Origin: Bacillus sp. CECT 9360
GTDB taxonomy: Bacteria > Bacillota > Bacilli > Bacillales > DSM-1321
Reading direction: 5' to 3'
Assembly (NCBI RefSeq): GCF_918741275.1
Contig: NZ_CAKKNA010000008.1
Span: 1 to 64,000 of the forward strand
DNA length: 64,000 bases
In this document: one piece after another, positions 1-8,593 of the stretch
Position numbering within the stretch: the stretch's first letter is position 1
How the letters are laid out: every line of letters starts with the position of its first letter
Position numbers and translations under genes: made by a program
The notes under the pieces: generated by a model
Database searches by the model: none
Told to the model about the DNA's origin: nothing
What the model saw: only the letters and a program-made list of their open reading frames with translations

Positions 1-14
1 ACTAAATACAACAA

Positions 15-44
15 AACCTTCCAAATAAAACATAGAGGAAGGTT
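15..44 (-). terminator. Rho-independent terminator
   Basis: Arms AACCTTCC and GGAAGGTT flank a 14-nt loop. Read on the minus strand the hairpin runs into a T-rich tract. An almost identical hairpin occurs at 14622-14650. The gene it would serve to the right is not obvious. Confidence 0.5.
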
Positions 45-298
45 ATTTGGCATGAACATTTTTAGTATATCATGACGTTATTAATCTTTTTATTGAAAAA
101 TGTTGACAAACTATTAGCTGGTTTAGTAGAACAAACCTCAACATTTATGTTTACTAATATCCTCTATGATTAAAGGTAATTCGGCCAAATCATTAACGAT
201 AAAATTTGCTTCAACATTGGCAAAATAAAAAAGCACCCGTAATGAATGCTTTTAACCTTCACTATAACTTATAACTTAAAATTCTTTAGATGGATGTT

Positions 299-493
299 CT
301 ATGACTTATTTGATTGTAAAAAATATTTCTCAAGTTTTAAACTTTTTATATCTGATTCTGAAGCATAAATCCTCGAACAACCTGATACATGTTTCATTAT
401 ATTTTCTAGATCTTCAGCATTTTCAACCTCATCCCATTTAACGTGAAAATATTTACGTTCCTCTCTTTTCTTTTTCTTTTTAAATATATTCAT
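299..493 (-). CDS. Small charged hypothetical protein (64 aa)
   Basis: I do not recognise this protein. It opens with a very basic segment (MNIFKKKKKREERK), followed by a mixed acidic/hydrophobic stretch and a single Cys. There is no signal peptide or membrane segment. The start is supported by GGAGAG six bases before the ATG. No gene lies close enough to suggest an operon. Function is unknown; the good ribosome site is the main reason to keep it. Confidence 0.5.
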   Translation of the reverse strand: MNIFKKKKKREERKYFHVKWDEVENAEDLENIMKHVSGCSRIYASESDIKSLKLEKYFLQSNKS

Positions 494-548
494 TCATATC
501 TCTCCAACTAAAAATGAAATGTCGTACCTTCCAAATGTTATTCTGAAA

Positions 549-705
549 CTAATTATACAATTTAAATAACGAACTTTCACTAAATATCAATATTACAATA
601 CCAAGAATGACTGGGCCTATCGCAAAAGGTTCCGTAAACATCACATACGAGTACCCATCATCAAATAGAACATGTACCCAATTGGCAAAGTTTATCGGGA
701 CCGAG
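549..705 (-). pseudogene. Possible remnant of a membrane-protein C-terminus
   Basis: On the minus strand about 48 codons stay open and end in TAG at 549-551. The peptide has a hydrophobic helix (FAIGPVILGIVILIF) preceded by NFANWVHVLFDD, as at the end of a small membrane protein. Upstream the frame is closed and there is no start with a ribosome site, so this looks like decayed coding DNA. I see nothing else in the gap 494-933. Confidence 0.3.
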
Positions 706-933
706 GATTAGATAGACAAATGTTTGGAGATCCTCATATATTCCTCATCTCGTTCTTACTATTTCACAACAAACAGCTCCTATATGTGCAGAGTACCATA
801 TAATTCTTTTTGCCGTCAGGTCCTAACAACATTATTTGTGGGTGGATTTATCAAGCATGAAAATAATGGCTGTTTCTTTTCACGATGAAACGGGAATTTC
901 ATATAATAAGATTGTAGAGGAAGTGTACATTAT

Positions 934-1782
934 ATGAAGTCGCCGTCAAAAGCAGAAGCAAAAGATAAAATGAGAGAAGTGAAACCATGGGTGCGTCGTT
1001 TTGGTCGTTTAGGTTATATGGCTAAAGGTCTCGTGTACGGAATGATTGGGGTACTCGCAGCTTTAGCAGCATTCGGACCCGGAGGCGACATGACTGGGAC
1101 ATCTGGTGTTCTTCAATCAATCGCCGAAATGCCATTTGGTGAAGTTGCATTATGGATCATCGGAATTTGTTTAATCGGTTACATCTTATGGGATTTTATT
1201 AAAGCGATTAAGGATCCTGAAAATGAAGGAACAGATGCTAAAGGTCTGATTAGGAGAACTGGTTATTTCATCAGTGGAGTCATTTATACGAATTTAGCAT
1301 TTGGTGCAATAAAATTAGCTAGTCACACGGGGGACGCTGGTGGTGGCAATTCTGAGAAAACGATTTCGGCTAAGTTAATGGAACAGCCATTTGGCGAATG
1401 GTTAGTTGGATTAGTAGGAGCAATTATTATTGGATATGGTGTTTACGAACTTTATAGTGGTGTAAAAGAGAAATTCATGTCTAAATTCAAAACCTATGAA
1501 ATGAATGATAAGGAACGTAAAATCGCACGATTGTCAGGTAAACTAGGTCTGATTTCACGAGGGATTGTTCTATGTATGGTCGGATTTTTCTTCATTCGCA
1601 CAGCATACACGCATAACCCCGATGAATCAAAAGGGCTTGGCGGTGCTTTAACAGAATTAGCAAGCCAACCATTCGGCCAGTTTTTACTGGCTATAGTGGC
1701 AGTTGGACTAATTTTATATGGCGTCTACCAAATTATTCGAGGACGCTATCAGCATATGAATTTTGGATATGATGGAAAATAG
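934..1782 (+). CDS. DUF1206 domain-containing membrane protein
   Basis: This 282-residue integral membrane protein is built from three internal repeats. Each is a pair of helices with recurring signatures: GRLGYMAKGLVYGMIG near 25, RTGYFISGVIYTNLAFG near 108 and LGLISRGIVLCMVGFFF near 204, each followed by QPFGxxLL-type segments. That is the DUF1206 architecture. Family members are membrane proteins of unknown biochemical role. AGGAAG lies about ten bases before the ATG. The gene stands alone and is followed by a strong terminator. Confidence 0.85.
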   Translation: MKSPSKAEAKDKMREVKPWVRRFGRLGYMAKGLVYGMIGVLAALAAFGPGGDMTGTSGVLQSIAEMPFGEVALWIIGICLIGYILWDFIKAIKDPENEGTDAKGLIRRTGYFISGVIYTNLAFGAIKLASHTGDAGGGNSEKTISAKLMEQPFGEWLVGLVGAIIIGYGVYELYSGVKEKFMSKFKTYEMNDKERKIARLSGKLGLISRGIVLCMVGFFFIRTAYTHNPDESKGLGGALTELASQPFGQFLLAIVAVGLILYGVYQIIRGRYQHMNFGYDGK

Positions 1783-1804
1783 TATAGAGGTAAGTGATGA
1801 TGGA

Positions 1805-1842
1805 GCTACCACGATTATGATTGTCGTGGTAGCCTTTTGTTG
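1805..1842 (+). terminator. Terminator after the DUF1206 gene
   Basis: Arms GCTACCACGA and TCGTGGTAGC are followed by CTTTTGTTGTTT. It lies just past the stop codon of the DUF1206 gene. Confidence 0.85.
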
Positions 1843-2029
1843 TTTAGAAATGCAATTTGGTGGGATTCGCCACATTATCGGTTTTTTAAAAGCTTTTTAC
1901 TGGGTCTGTTTTATTATGCACTCCTTTAGATTTTGAGCTTTTTAAATTTTCATGGGAATTTAGAATGAATATTCGTATAAACCTCGCCTTTAGTGAAATC
2001 CACTTTTATTCCCCCTATAAAATAAAAAT

Positions 2030-2062
2030 AGTGCCAACTTCTCTTTAATAGAAATCGGCACT
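2030..2062 (-). terminator. Terminator for the small zinc-ribbon gene
   Basis: AGTGCC and GGCACT form the base of a hairpin with an inner TTCT/AGAA pairing. On the minus strand it runs into ATTTTTATTTTA. Confidence 0.6.
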
Positions 2063-2080
2063 TCGTTTATTCGCTATACG

Positions 2081-2290
2081 TTATCGTGTCGCTTGTGGCG
2101 GTTGGCATACGTCACATTTACGTTGGTTATTATTTTTAAATTTCGTAAATGTTTTTTCAAAGTTGCTACCACATGCACATTTAAATAGTAACTTTTGAGA
2201 AAAACCGTGATATTCCGTTGTTAGCAACTTACTTTCCGAATTGTTCTCAACAAATTTTTTAATTTTACCAATTGTCCATCTTTTATTCAT
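2081..2290 (-). CDS. Small zinc-ribbon-like protein (69 aa)
   Basis: The start at MNKRW follows GGAGG with nine bases of spacing; a longer frame upstream lacks such a site. The protein has a CxCGxxF motif near residue 45 and CxxC near 63, separated by a basic FTKFKNNNQRK stretch. Two Cys pairs at this spacing suggest one bound zinc ion. Similar modules occur next to nuclease or DNA-binding domains, but no such domain is present here. Function unknown. Confidence 0.55.
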   Translation of the reverse strand: MNKRWTIGKIKKFVENNSESKLLTTEYHGFSQKLLFKCACGSNFEKTFTKFKNNNQRKCDVCQPPQATR

Positions 2291-2494
2291 TCTCTTACAC
2301 CTCCATATTTTATCGCTATGCGGAGGCTTTTCTTGGCATCCGTTCAATTATAAGTAAAAGTCGTAAACATCCTAAGTTTCTCATTATAACATGAGCTGGC
2401 ACTCAATTAAACAGATGAAGGCATCTTATTAAACTAATCTACCCCGTTACTTGAATAAGAAAAAGGATTTACCCCATACAACAAAAACCTACCC

Positions 2495-3285
2495 TTAAAT
2501 CCACTCTTTTCCATGTTCACGAATGAATTTTATATCGTTTTGATAATGTTCAAGATGCCCTTCATCTATCATCTTTTGAAAAGCAATGTCACCTTCACTG
2601 GCTTTTCTTGTAATTGTTTTACATAACCCTTCTAATCGTAGCAATACCTTTTCCAAATAATCTTTTTCTATTCCCTCACCGTAAGATTCAAAAAACAGTC
2701 TAACTCTTTGTTTTAGACTGTTAGCATGCTGTAATGTATTATAATAAATTTTCTCACCTGTTTCAGAAAGATAAAATCTACTTAAGGGGACGCAAGTATA
2801 AAGAGTATAAGCTATGTCCCATAGTCTTGGACCAGTCCAGCAACATCAAAATCAATAATACCTATTGGTCTTTCATGATTAAAAATAATGTTGTATATTG
2901 CAAAATCATTATGGCATAGTACCTCAAATTGTTGGGGGGTGTTATCTATCAATTGCCAGCTATCATCAAATGAAAAATCACTCACAGAATCATGATAAAG
3001 ACGGAGCATCTTCGCTATTTCTATTAAGACATCATCAGACCACATGCATTCTTTTAAAGGATAATTACCAGCTTCTCCTTCAATAAATGATAATATCTCT
3101 CTTCCTTTTTCATCAATACCTAAAAACTTTGGTGCATAACTGAAACCTTTGTTCTCCAAATGCTTTAATAGAGTATGAATTTTGGGACTATCTGGCTTTA
3201 ATTCACGTCGCACAGTATCTCCCGAACGATAAACGTTAGAGACATTCCCTCCTGCTAGCATTTCTTCGTTTTCATGGTTTGACAT
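2495..3285 (-). pseudogene. Aminoglycoside/choline phosphotransferase-like gene with a frameshift
   Basis: The first 157 codons encode a kinase of the aminoglycoside phosphotransferase (APH/ChoK) fold. The catalytic loop reads CHNDFAIYNIIF and the metal-binding motif IIDFDVAG. Immediately after VAG the frame fails: restoring one C (GGACTGG to GGACCTGG near 2836) gives PGPRLWDIAYTLYTCVPL, the expected continuation, and about 110 more codons ending at 2495. All family motifs except the continuous frame survive. The lesion is therefore recent, or a sequencing error. GGAGGAA precedes the start. Substrate cannot be told. Confidence 0.8.
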
Positions 3286-3522
3286 CTAAATATTCCTCCT
3301 TATAAACCGTAAAACAAATCCTGTTTGTTCAACTAATCTGTCCCATTAGTTAAAATAGAAAAATAAACAGTATTACTTAACAGAGCCTATAATTAAGGAC
3401 ACTTTCATTTATGATGAGGGTCTATTATCGAATGTGGCTTGCATAAGTGTTGTATTTTCCCGTAATCAATACAACACTTAATGATGCATTATTAATAATT
3501 CATTGCCAAGGCTCTTTTTATT

Positions 3523-4299
3523 TTATAAAGAGTCAACAGCTTTCCTAGAAACAAGTTCGTTAGATAATATAAATTCATCCACTTTAACGTGAGTAAAACC
3601 TCTAAGATGTTCTTCCTTTATTACTTCTATAATTGTTTTTACATTTGGTGCGTATTGTTCAATAGAGGCTGCTAACAACATACTCTTCCCATCAACCAAT
3701 AATGGATTATCAATTTTATCATCAGCAAAAATAATTACAGATTTGGCTTCCTTAATATTCGCCAAATCTATTGTATTCTCTGTAGCAGCATCACCAGCAA
3801 CGAAATGAACTTTGTCGTGTTCAAAAGGCTCTTTATCCAATTCATCAATGATCACAACTTCAGAGTCCTTCGTAGATAGAATTCCCTTCACCGCATACTC
3901 TGCTTTCTTTGACCAACCAACAATTACAATATGATTTTTTCCCTTATATCTCAATTTACCTTCCCCTTTCAAACGTTTGAAAGTACCAAACGAATCAACG
4001 ATTTTTCCTATTACAACTCCTAAGATACCGATCCCTATTATGTATAATGCCATGGCAAAAATCCGGCCGCCGACACTTGTTGGATAAAAATCTCCATAAC
4101 CAACAGTAGTCATCGTTGTCATAACCCACCACAAAGAATCAAATAAACTTGGAAATGTATCGGGTTCTATTTTTTTCATTACAAAAGTGCTAACGGTTAT
4201 AACTAAAATAGTCAAAACGAAAATAAATGTATTATTAACCTTACTTATCCTATTTACTAGCCTACGAAATATTAACAAAAACAATAACCTTCCTTCCAT
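3523..4299 (-). CDS. Two-TM potassium channel with RCK/TrkA-N domain
   Basis: The N-terminal third carries two membrane helices around a pore loop with the K+ selectivity filter TTVGYGD. The rest is a Rossmann-type RCK (TrkA-N) domain beginning HIVIVGWSKKAEYAV, with acidic VIIDE and GDAA segments. This is the layout of YugO/MthK-type channels. At 258 aa it is shorter than the usual 320 or so, and beyond the TAA the same frame continues NKKSLGNELLIMHH, hinting at C-terminal truncation. The first ATG lacks a ribosome site; a TTG at 4284, behind GGAAGGAAGG, is a better start. A decayed oxidoreductase lies directly upstream. Confidence 0.8.
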   Translation of the reverse strand: MEGRLLFLLIFRRLVNRISKVNNTFIFVLTILVITVSTFVMKKIEPDTFPSLFDSLWWVMTTMTTVGYGDFYPTSVGGRIFAMALYIIGIGILGVVIGKIVDSFGTFKRLKGEGKLRYKGKNHIVIVGWSKKAEYAVKGILSTKDSEVVIIDELDKEPFEHDKVHFVAGDAATENTIDLANIKEAKSVIIFADDKIDNPLLVDGKSMLLAASIEQYAPNVKTIIEVIKEEHLRGFTHVKVDEFILSNELVSRKAVDSL

Positions 4300-4309
4300 T
4301 AATTAATCT

Positions 4310-4608
4310 TTAAAATACCTCTCTATACAATTGAAATAGTAAATCAAATGTATAATCATACTGTTCAAGGTAATCGGCTACCCCGTCTTTGGATAGCAAC
4401 CCGCTTGGATTTCCGTCCCATTTCCATCCAGGCAGAGTACTTTAGGATCGTGATGTAAATAAAATTAAGGAATCGTAACGATAACTCCAACATCCCAACC
4501 CTTTTTCCTTGATCAAGGATGACAAATCGTTTGCTAGTTTTTGGAAGGTTGGCATCCCATAGATAAACCAGCTTAACCCGCTCCAATAATAATCACATCG
4601 AAAATCAT
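4310..4608 (-). pseudogene. Remnant of a flavin-dependent monooxygenase-like oxidoreductase
   Basis: The minus strand begins MIFDVIIIGAG, a Rossmann FAD-binding start, then a TAA where family members have Gln, then AGLSMG and FVILDQGKRVG. After a frameshift the homology resumes as SYRYDSLILFTSRSYS and later SKDGVADYLEQYDY, typical of FAD-dependent oxidoreductases/monooxygenases of the CzcO type. The frame then ends after about 100 codons, against more than 350 in the family. One nonsense codon, one frameshift and a missing C-terminus make this a clear pseudogene. Confidence 0.75.
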
Positions 4609-4921
4609 AATATTCCCTTTTTCATATGGGTATATATTCATACTCTCAAAGAAATCCCATCCCGTCTATTACTTTCATATGTCAAAGTAATTTCAGGAAA
4701 TTAAATTGGAATTTCCTGAATCTGAATATAATGTAGACAAAAAGGGTTATTGGGAGGCTTAAATGGCTGAAAAACTCAAGGGGAGTGTATATTAGATTCA
4801 GATGATTTACCAAAAATGCGCCTGGTTGAAGAAAAAAATGTGAAAGAGCTTCAAAAATGGAACCTCAGTTATTTTATTAATGCAACTCGGTAGCCTAAAT
4901 AGGTATACAATAATGAAAAAA
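4609..4921. other. Gap with coding debris only
   Basis: On the plus strand GGGAGG precedes ATGGCTGAAAAACTC, but the frame closes after ten codons. In another frame about 40 codons are open (KMRLVEEKNVKELQKW), ending at a TAG near 4893. This looks like a degraded small gene. I see no intact gene or RNA. Confidence 0.3.
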
Positions 4922-4942
4922 CAGCCAAGAATTTCTTGGCTG
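4922..4942 (-). terminator. Terminator of the 48-aa gene
   Basis: CAGCCAAGA and CTTGGCTG pair tightly. On the minus strand the hairpin is followed by TTTTTTCATT. Confidence 0.75.
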
Positions 4943-4947
4943 CTAGT

Positions 4948-5094
4948 CTAACGGTTACGTTGATCTTTATTCTTACTAACATTATCATTTGGAGAATCCC
5001 CAGTTCCATTCTTGCTCTTGCTATTAGGTGTTCCAAATATTTGATTATCTTTTGTCACTTTGGCTCCCTCTGAAAAATCATCCTTTTTTTTCAT
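4948..5094 (-). CDS. Small hydrophilic protein (48 aa)
   Basis: The peptide starts MKKKDDFSEGAKVTKDNQ and is rich in Asn, Asp, Lys and Ser with no hydrophobic core, as in many small spore-associated or stress-associated Bacillus proteins. GGAG lies nine bases before the ATG and a good terminator follows. An in-frame ATG at 5103 is too close to the ribosome site. I do not recognise the family. The next small gene (5212-5313) is of the same style. Confidence 0.5.
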   Translation of the reverse strand: MKKKDDFSEGAKVTKDNQIFGTPNSKSKNGTGDSPNDNVSKNKDQRNR

Positions 5095-5211
5095 TCTTTT
5101 CATCTCCTGAATAAAGGTAGTCTATGGTTGGTGGTCAGTAGGATGGATTATCTAAATTCGACCAGTTATTCCGAAACTCCTACGATTGTCTTCCAACTTT
5201 AGGTTTACTCG

Positions 5212-5313
5212 CTAGTTTTGACTTCTTAGTACCCTTTTCAATCCAGCTTCATTAGTGCCTGTTGACATTAAAGGCTGTTCTACGAGATCTTGGGCTTTTT
5301 CTTTTTTGGTCAT
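5212..5313 (-). CDS. Very small hydrophilic protein (33 aa)
   Basis: It starts MTKKEKAQDLVEQPLMSTGT and is preceded by GGGGAG at good spacing. The composition resembles gamma-type or minor small acid-soluble spore proteins, but no signature decides this. It is oriented like the 48-aa gene at 4948. Expression in the forespore would be a reasonable guess and no more. Confidence 0.45.
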   Translation of the reverse strand: MTKKEKAQDLVEQPLMSTGTNEAGLKRVLRSQN

Positions 5314-5531
5314 TCTATCTCCCCTTTCTAACTTTCATATTATTTGTTGGGAAGACAAGAACTATACAATATCTACATTTTTCGGGTACTGATTTATGAT
5401 CGAAATCAGTTATTACGTTTGGATTAATATTTAATTATTCGTCATTAACTAAGCCATACTCATGTAAGTAAAGTCTGTATACTGTGGGCAAACTTTTCAG
5501 ATTTACGCTTTTTTTTCAGAGATTCTTTGTT

Positions 5532-6011
5532 TTAATTGTTGAATAATCCTCTTCCAATCATGTTCGCGGTAACAGGCTTCCTTCCTATTTCACGTGCCCA
5601 TATAGATAACTGTCCTATATGGTGTATTTCGTGAGCAATGACATGACGCATGATCTCTCCGTGCCTGAAGCTGACTGTTTCCCCATTGGAATCGGTTTCT
5701 GAGAGCGTCTGGGATTCCATTTCGCTTGTCCAAGATGTCACAAATGGCTCCACTTCCCTGTGAAATTGTCTTGAAAGATCTTTCACTTTTTCTAAGCTGG
5801 CATAAGCCTCAAACGGTGGCTCCTTAGGCTCAGGTTTCCCTTGCAAACCTAAAATCCAACTGTATTCAACATCCACGATATGAAACAGAGTGTATAGGAT
5901 ACTGCCGACCCCACCAACTCGTTTCTTTAATAATTCTTCTTCCGGTACGGATTCGCACCATGTAAACCAATCGTCACGAACTTGCCAGTTATATTGAAAC
6001 AGTTTCAACAT
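5532..6011 (-). CDS. DinB family protein
   Basis: This 159-residue four-helix-bundle protein has the DinB/YfiT metal-site pattern: a His in LYTLFHIVDVEYSW near 46 and the HEIHHIGQLSIWAREIG segment near 128-132, giving three His ligands. Length fits the family. DinB proteins bind a divalent metal; several act as thiol-dependent transferases, but most are uncharacterised. GGAGG precedes overlapping GTG and ATG starts; the ATG at 6011 has the better spacing. The gene stands alone. Confidence 0.85.
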   Translation of the reverse strand: MLKLFQYNWQVRDDWFTWCESVPEEELLKKRVGGVGSILYTLFHIVDVEYSWILGLQGKPEPKEPPFEAYASLEKVKDLSRQFHREVEPFVTSWTSEMESQTLSETDSNGETVSFRHGEIMRHVIAHEIHHIGQLSIWAREIGRKPVTANMIGRGLFNN

Positions 6012-6160
6012 CACGACAGCCTCCAGCTTTATAATTGTTTAGCATTCCAAATCTCTTCGGCAAAAAGTTTATAAACCCTTTTTTTTAGAGTAAAAGAACT
6101 GAATACAATATATTAGGGCAGATTTCACAGTGTCGTTGAGAGCGCTGGCTTAGTCCGTAC

Positions 6161-6219
6161 AATCTGGCCCTATTCTGAAAAGACGCATTCCTTATTAAAG
6201 AAATGCGCCTATTGTGAAA
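6161..6219. repeat. Interspersed 60-bp hairpin repeat, copy A
   Basis: This copy matches 11516-11575 over about 60 bases. Both share AATCnGGCCC, then TGAAAAGA, then a CGCATTCCTTATTAAAGAAATGCG-type hairpin. In copy A the hairpin pairs are G-C where copy B has A-T, so pairing is kept. It lies in the otherwise empty gap 6015-6304. Confidence 0.7.
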
Positions 6220-6305
6220 GACCATTGCTGATATTTTATATAAGAAAGTTCCCGTTAATTTATGTGTAAACCCTCACATCCTTTTATTGTAAAATTAAAA
6301 CAAAA

Positions 6306-6337
6306 AAGCAATCAATTTCCCAAAAGGGTTGATGCTT
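6306..6337 (-). terminator. Terminator of the flavin reductase operon
   Basis: AAGCAATCAA pairs with TTGATGCTT around a short loop. On the minus strand it ends in TTTTTTGTTTT, directly after the stop of the gene at 6345. Confidence 0.75.
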
Positions 6338-6344
6338 ACTTGTT

Positions 6345-6911
6345 TTAAAATTCATATTGCTCTTCTTTTTTTTCACGAATTTTTGTATAAGTTTCAGTTA
6401 ACATAACAGTATCTTCTACTAAACGTTCAATTCGAAAGAGCACATCATCATTGACAATTTCTTTACGATGAAAGTCCTTTTCCTCGATAAATACATAAGT
6501 TTGAACAATCTGTGCTTTCATATAAGCTAAAATCGGCTTTAAATTTTGCTCGACTATTAAGTAGTGCTTTGGTGTGCCTGCTGTTACAAGCATACTCACG
6601 ACTTTATCACGAAAAGCATTAACAGGCAGTAAATCAAAAATGTTTTTTAACGTCGCTGGAATGGATGCCTGGAAAATAGGTGTACCTATGATAATGGCAT
6701 CCGCTTCCATAACGGTTTTTGTGATAAATCCTGTATCACCCTCATATTCCATGTAGTTTCGTCCATCACTAAATTGAACGTCATAATCAGCTAAGTCTAT
6801 TAATGTTACTTCTGCGTCTGGATACTTTTCTTTGACTGTTTTTAATGTGTAGTCCATTGCAGCCCGTGTTTTAGAGCCTACGATCGAGCCAGAAATCCCA
6901 ACGATTTTCAT
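6345..6911 (-). CDS. NADPH-dependent FMN reductase
   Basis: This 188-residue flavodoxin-like enzyme starts MKIVGISGSIVGSKTRAA, the phosphate-binding loop for FMN. It continues with ADAIIIGTPIFQASIPATLKN and the LVTAGTPKHYL segment typical of the SsuE/MsuE/YhdA group. It should transfer electrons from NADPH to FMN. It begins twelve bases after the luciferase-like monooxygenase gene on the same strand, so it most likely supplies reduced flavin to that partner. Confidence 0.9.
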   Translation of the reverse strand: MKIVGISGSIVGSKTRAAMDYTLKTVKEKYPDAEVTLIDLADYDVQFSDGRNYMEYEGDTGFITKTVMEADAIIIGTPIFQASIPATLKNIFDLLPVNAFRDKVVSMLVTAGTPKHYLIVEQNLKPILAYMKAQIVQTYVFIEEKDFHRKEIVNDDVLFRIERLVEDTVMLTETYTKIREKKEEQYEF

Positions 6912-6923
6912 GATGATTGCCTC

Positions 6924-7982
6924 CTATTTTGTTCCAGTATATTTTCTTATGGCTGGTAAAATTTCAGTTCCGATAATTTCAATATTCTTTGCTAATCTAT
7001 CAAATGGCATGCCTCCAAAATCCATTTGTGCTAGATAACGCTGATGACCGAATAGCTCATGCTGATACAGGATTTTTTCAATAATCTCCTGAGGACTACC
7101 GACATTTATGACACTGCGTTTATCTGCTGCCTGAGCGAATGCCTGTTTTGGAAAACCTTGTCCGTTTGTCAGCTTCATTCCTTCATTAATATAAGGATAC
7201 ATCGCTCTCATTGCTTCTTGTGTTGTTTCTGCAGCAAAGAAAAACCCTGTTGTCCCAACTGGCAGAGTGGCCGGGTCAAAACCGTTACTCTCGGCAACCT
7301 CCCGGTAAGCGTCAATGGAATGTTTAAAGATACTAGCAGGACCTCCCAGTGCAGCCAACATCATTGGGACTCCGGCATAACCAGCCTTCATCGCACTTGC
7401 ACGCGTACCGCCAACCGCACGCCAAATAGGAAGTGATCCGTCTTTAGGTCGCGGAAGAATTTCAGCATTCCTTAACGGCTCACGGAAATTTCCGCTCCAA
7501 TTAACTATTTCTTCTTCATTAAGCTTAAGTAATAAATCGAATTTTTCCTCAAATAACGCTTCATAATCACTTAGGTTATAGCCTAACAGTTCATATAGCC
7601 CAACACGGGATGCACGGCCAGCAATAATCTCTGCACGACCATCAGAGATCAAATCTATGGTCGCAAAATCCTCATACACGCGTACGGGATCTGATGTACT
7701 GATGATTGTTGAGGAACTTCCGATTTTAATTTTTTGTGTAGTTTGGGCAATGGCTGACAAAACGATCGCATGTGCCTGAGTGGTAAAATACTCCTGATGG
7801 CTTTCACCTACACTAAAAAAATCAATTCCTGCCTGGTCAGCAAGCTTAGCCAATTCAATGATTTCATTTATCCTTTGCTTCGCTGAAATGCGCTTTCCAG
7901 TGATCGGATTTGGGATATGATCTCCTAATGTATAAAGTCCAAATTCAAGACCCTTGCTTGGGTCGATTCGATATTTTTCCAT
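6924..7982 (-). CDS. LLM-class flavin-dependent monooxygenase
   Basis: A luciferase-like TIM-barrel protein of 352 residues. Characteristic pieces are LAKLADQAGIDFFSVGESHQ near the start, KIKIGSSSTIISTSDPVRVYEDFATIDLIS and RAEIIAGRAS, which line the FMN site. The ATG at 7982 follows AGGATGG with good spacing. Members use reduced FMN and oxygen on varied small substrates; the substrate is not readable here. The downstream FMN reductase completes a two-component system. The divergent HxlR regulator at 8115 probably controls the pair. Confidence 0.9.
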   Translation of the reverse strand: MEKYRIDPSKGLEFGLYTLGDHIPNPITGKRISAKQRINEIIELAKLADQAGIDFFSVGESHQEYFTTQAHAIVLSAIAQTTQKIKIGSSSTIISTSDPVRVYEDFATIDLISDGRAEIIAGRASRVGLYELLGYNLSDYEALFEEKFDLLLKLNEEEIVNWSGNFREPLRNAEILPRPKDGSLPIWRAVGGTRASAMKAGYAGVPMMLAALGGPASIFKHSIDAYREVAESNGFDPATLPVGTTGFFFAAETTQEAMRAMYPYINEGMKLTNGQGFPKQAFAQAADKRSVINVGSPQEIIEKILYQHELFGHQRYLAQMDFGGMPFDRLAKNIEIIGTEILPAIRKYTGTK

Positions 7983-8064
7983 ATGATTCAACCATCCTGT
8001 AAATAAATTTGTTTTTCAACTAACAATGCTATTATTACTCACAATCCCCATTTAATAAAGTACG

Positions 8065-8087
8065 CACTTAAAAGTGGTATAGTATAC
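8065..8087. promoter_or_regulatory. Candidate HxlR operator dyads
   Basis: Two adjacent dyads occupy the divergent promoter: CACTT-AA-AAGTG (8065-8076) and GTATA-G-TATAC (8077-8087). Their place between the oxidoreductase operon and the hxlR-type gene fits an operator for that regulator. This is inference from symmetry and position. Confidence 0.5.
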
Positions 8088-8114
8088 AAAAGGATACTAA
8101 CGGGGTGAATTAAG

Positions 8115-8447
8115 ATGAAAATAGAACCGGAATTATGTCGTGTAGAAGATGCTCTAGGTATATTAGTTGGGAAATGGAAACCGATTATCATATTGCATTT
8201 ATTGAAGGAAGGTACGCAAAGATTCAGCGAACTAAAAAGAAGTGTTCCTGGAATCACGCAGAAGATGCTGACAAATCAGTTACGAGAATTGGAAAATGAA
8301 GATATTATTCTGCGCGTAGTATATCCACAGGTTCCTCCTAAAGTTGAATATTCGATTACTGAATATGGTAGGAGCTTGGAACCCATTTTAGAAGCCATGC
8401 ATGAATGGGGAACTAAGCACACATTGCACACAAGATGCAAAAATTGA
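8115..8447 (+). CDS. HxlR-family winged-helix regulator
   Basis: A 110-residue MarR/DUF24 (HxlR) regulator. The core [20 protein letters not shown], then [25 protein letters not shown] and the wing [12 protein letters not shown], are diagnostic. Cys8 sits where YodB and HypR carry their thiol sensor, so redox or electrophile sensing is plausible. Another Cys lies near the C-terminus. It is divergent from the LLM monooxygenase/FMN reductase pair, the usual target arrangement. GGGTGA precedes the ATG. Confidence 0.9.
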   Translation: MKIEPELCRVEDALGILVGKWKPIIILHLLKEGTQRFSELKRSVPGITQKMLTNQLRELENEDIILRVVYPQVPPKVEYSITEYGRSLEPILEAMHEWGTKHTLHTRCKN

Positions 8448-8467
8448 ATCAAACAAGCTTGTAACCT

Positions 8468-8503
8468 AAAAAAGGCTGCCTTTGATGACTGCCCTTTTTA
8501 ATA
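8468..8503 (+). terminator. Terminator after hxlR-type gene
   Basis: AAAAAAGGC and GCCCTTTTT flank a short spacer just downstream of the regulator. The stem has a mismatch, so the call is moderate. Confidence 0.5.
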
Positions 8504-8514
8504 TAGAATTTTAC

Positions 8515-8593
8515 CTATCTATAAGTGGAATCTATGAATGAAAGCTGCCTGAGCCACATATTTGTGCGTTATTCTTTAGTTCCACTTATATAG
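8515..8593. repeat. Long-loop inverted repeat
   Basis: CTATAAGTGGAA-type arms (8517-8530, ATAAGTGGAA core) and TTCCACTTATATAG (8580-8593) face each other across about 50 bases. It ends exactly at the stop of the ABC permease gene. It could serve as a structured 3' end or be the footprint of a small mobile element. Confidence 0.5.

Noticed and set aside
4310-4608. Selenocysteine reading of the broken oxidoreductase
   Set aside because: The internal stop is UAA, not UGA, and a frameshift follows.
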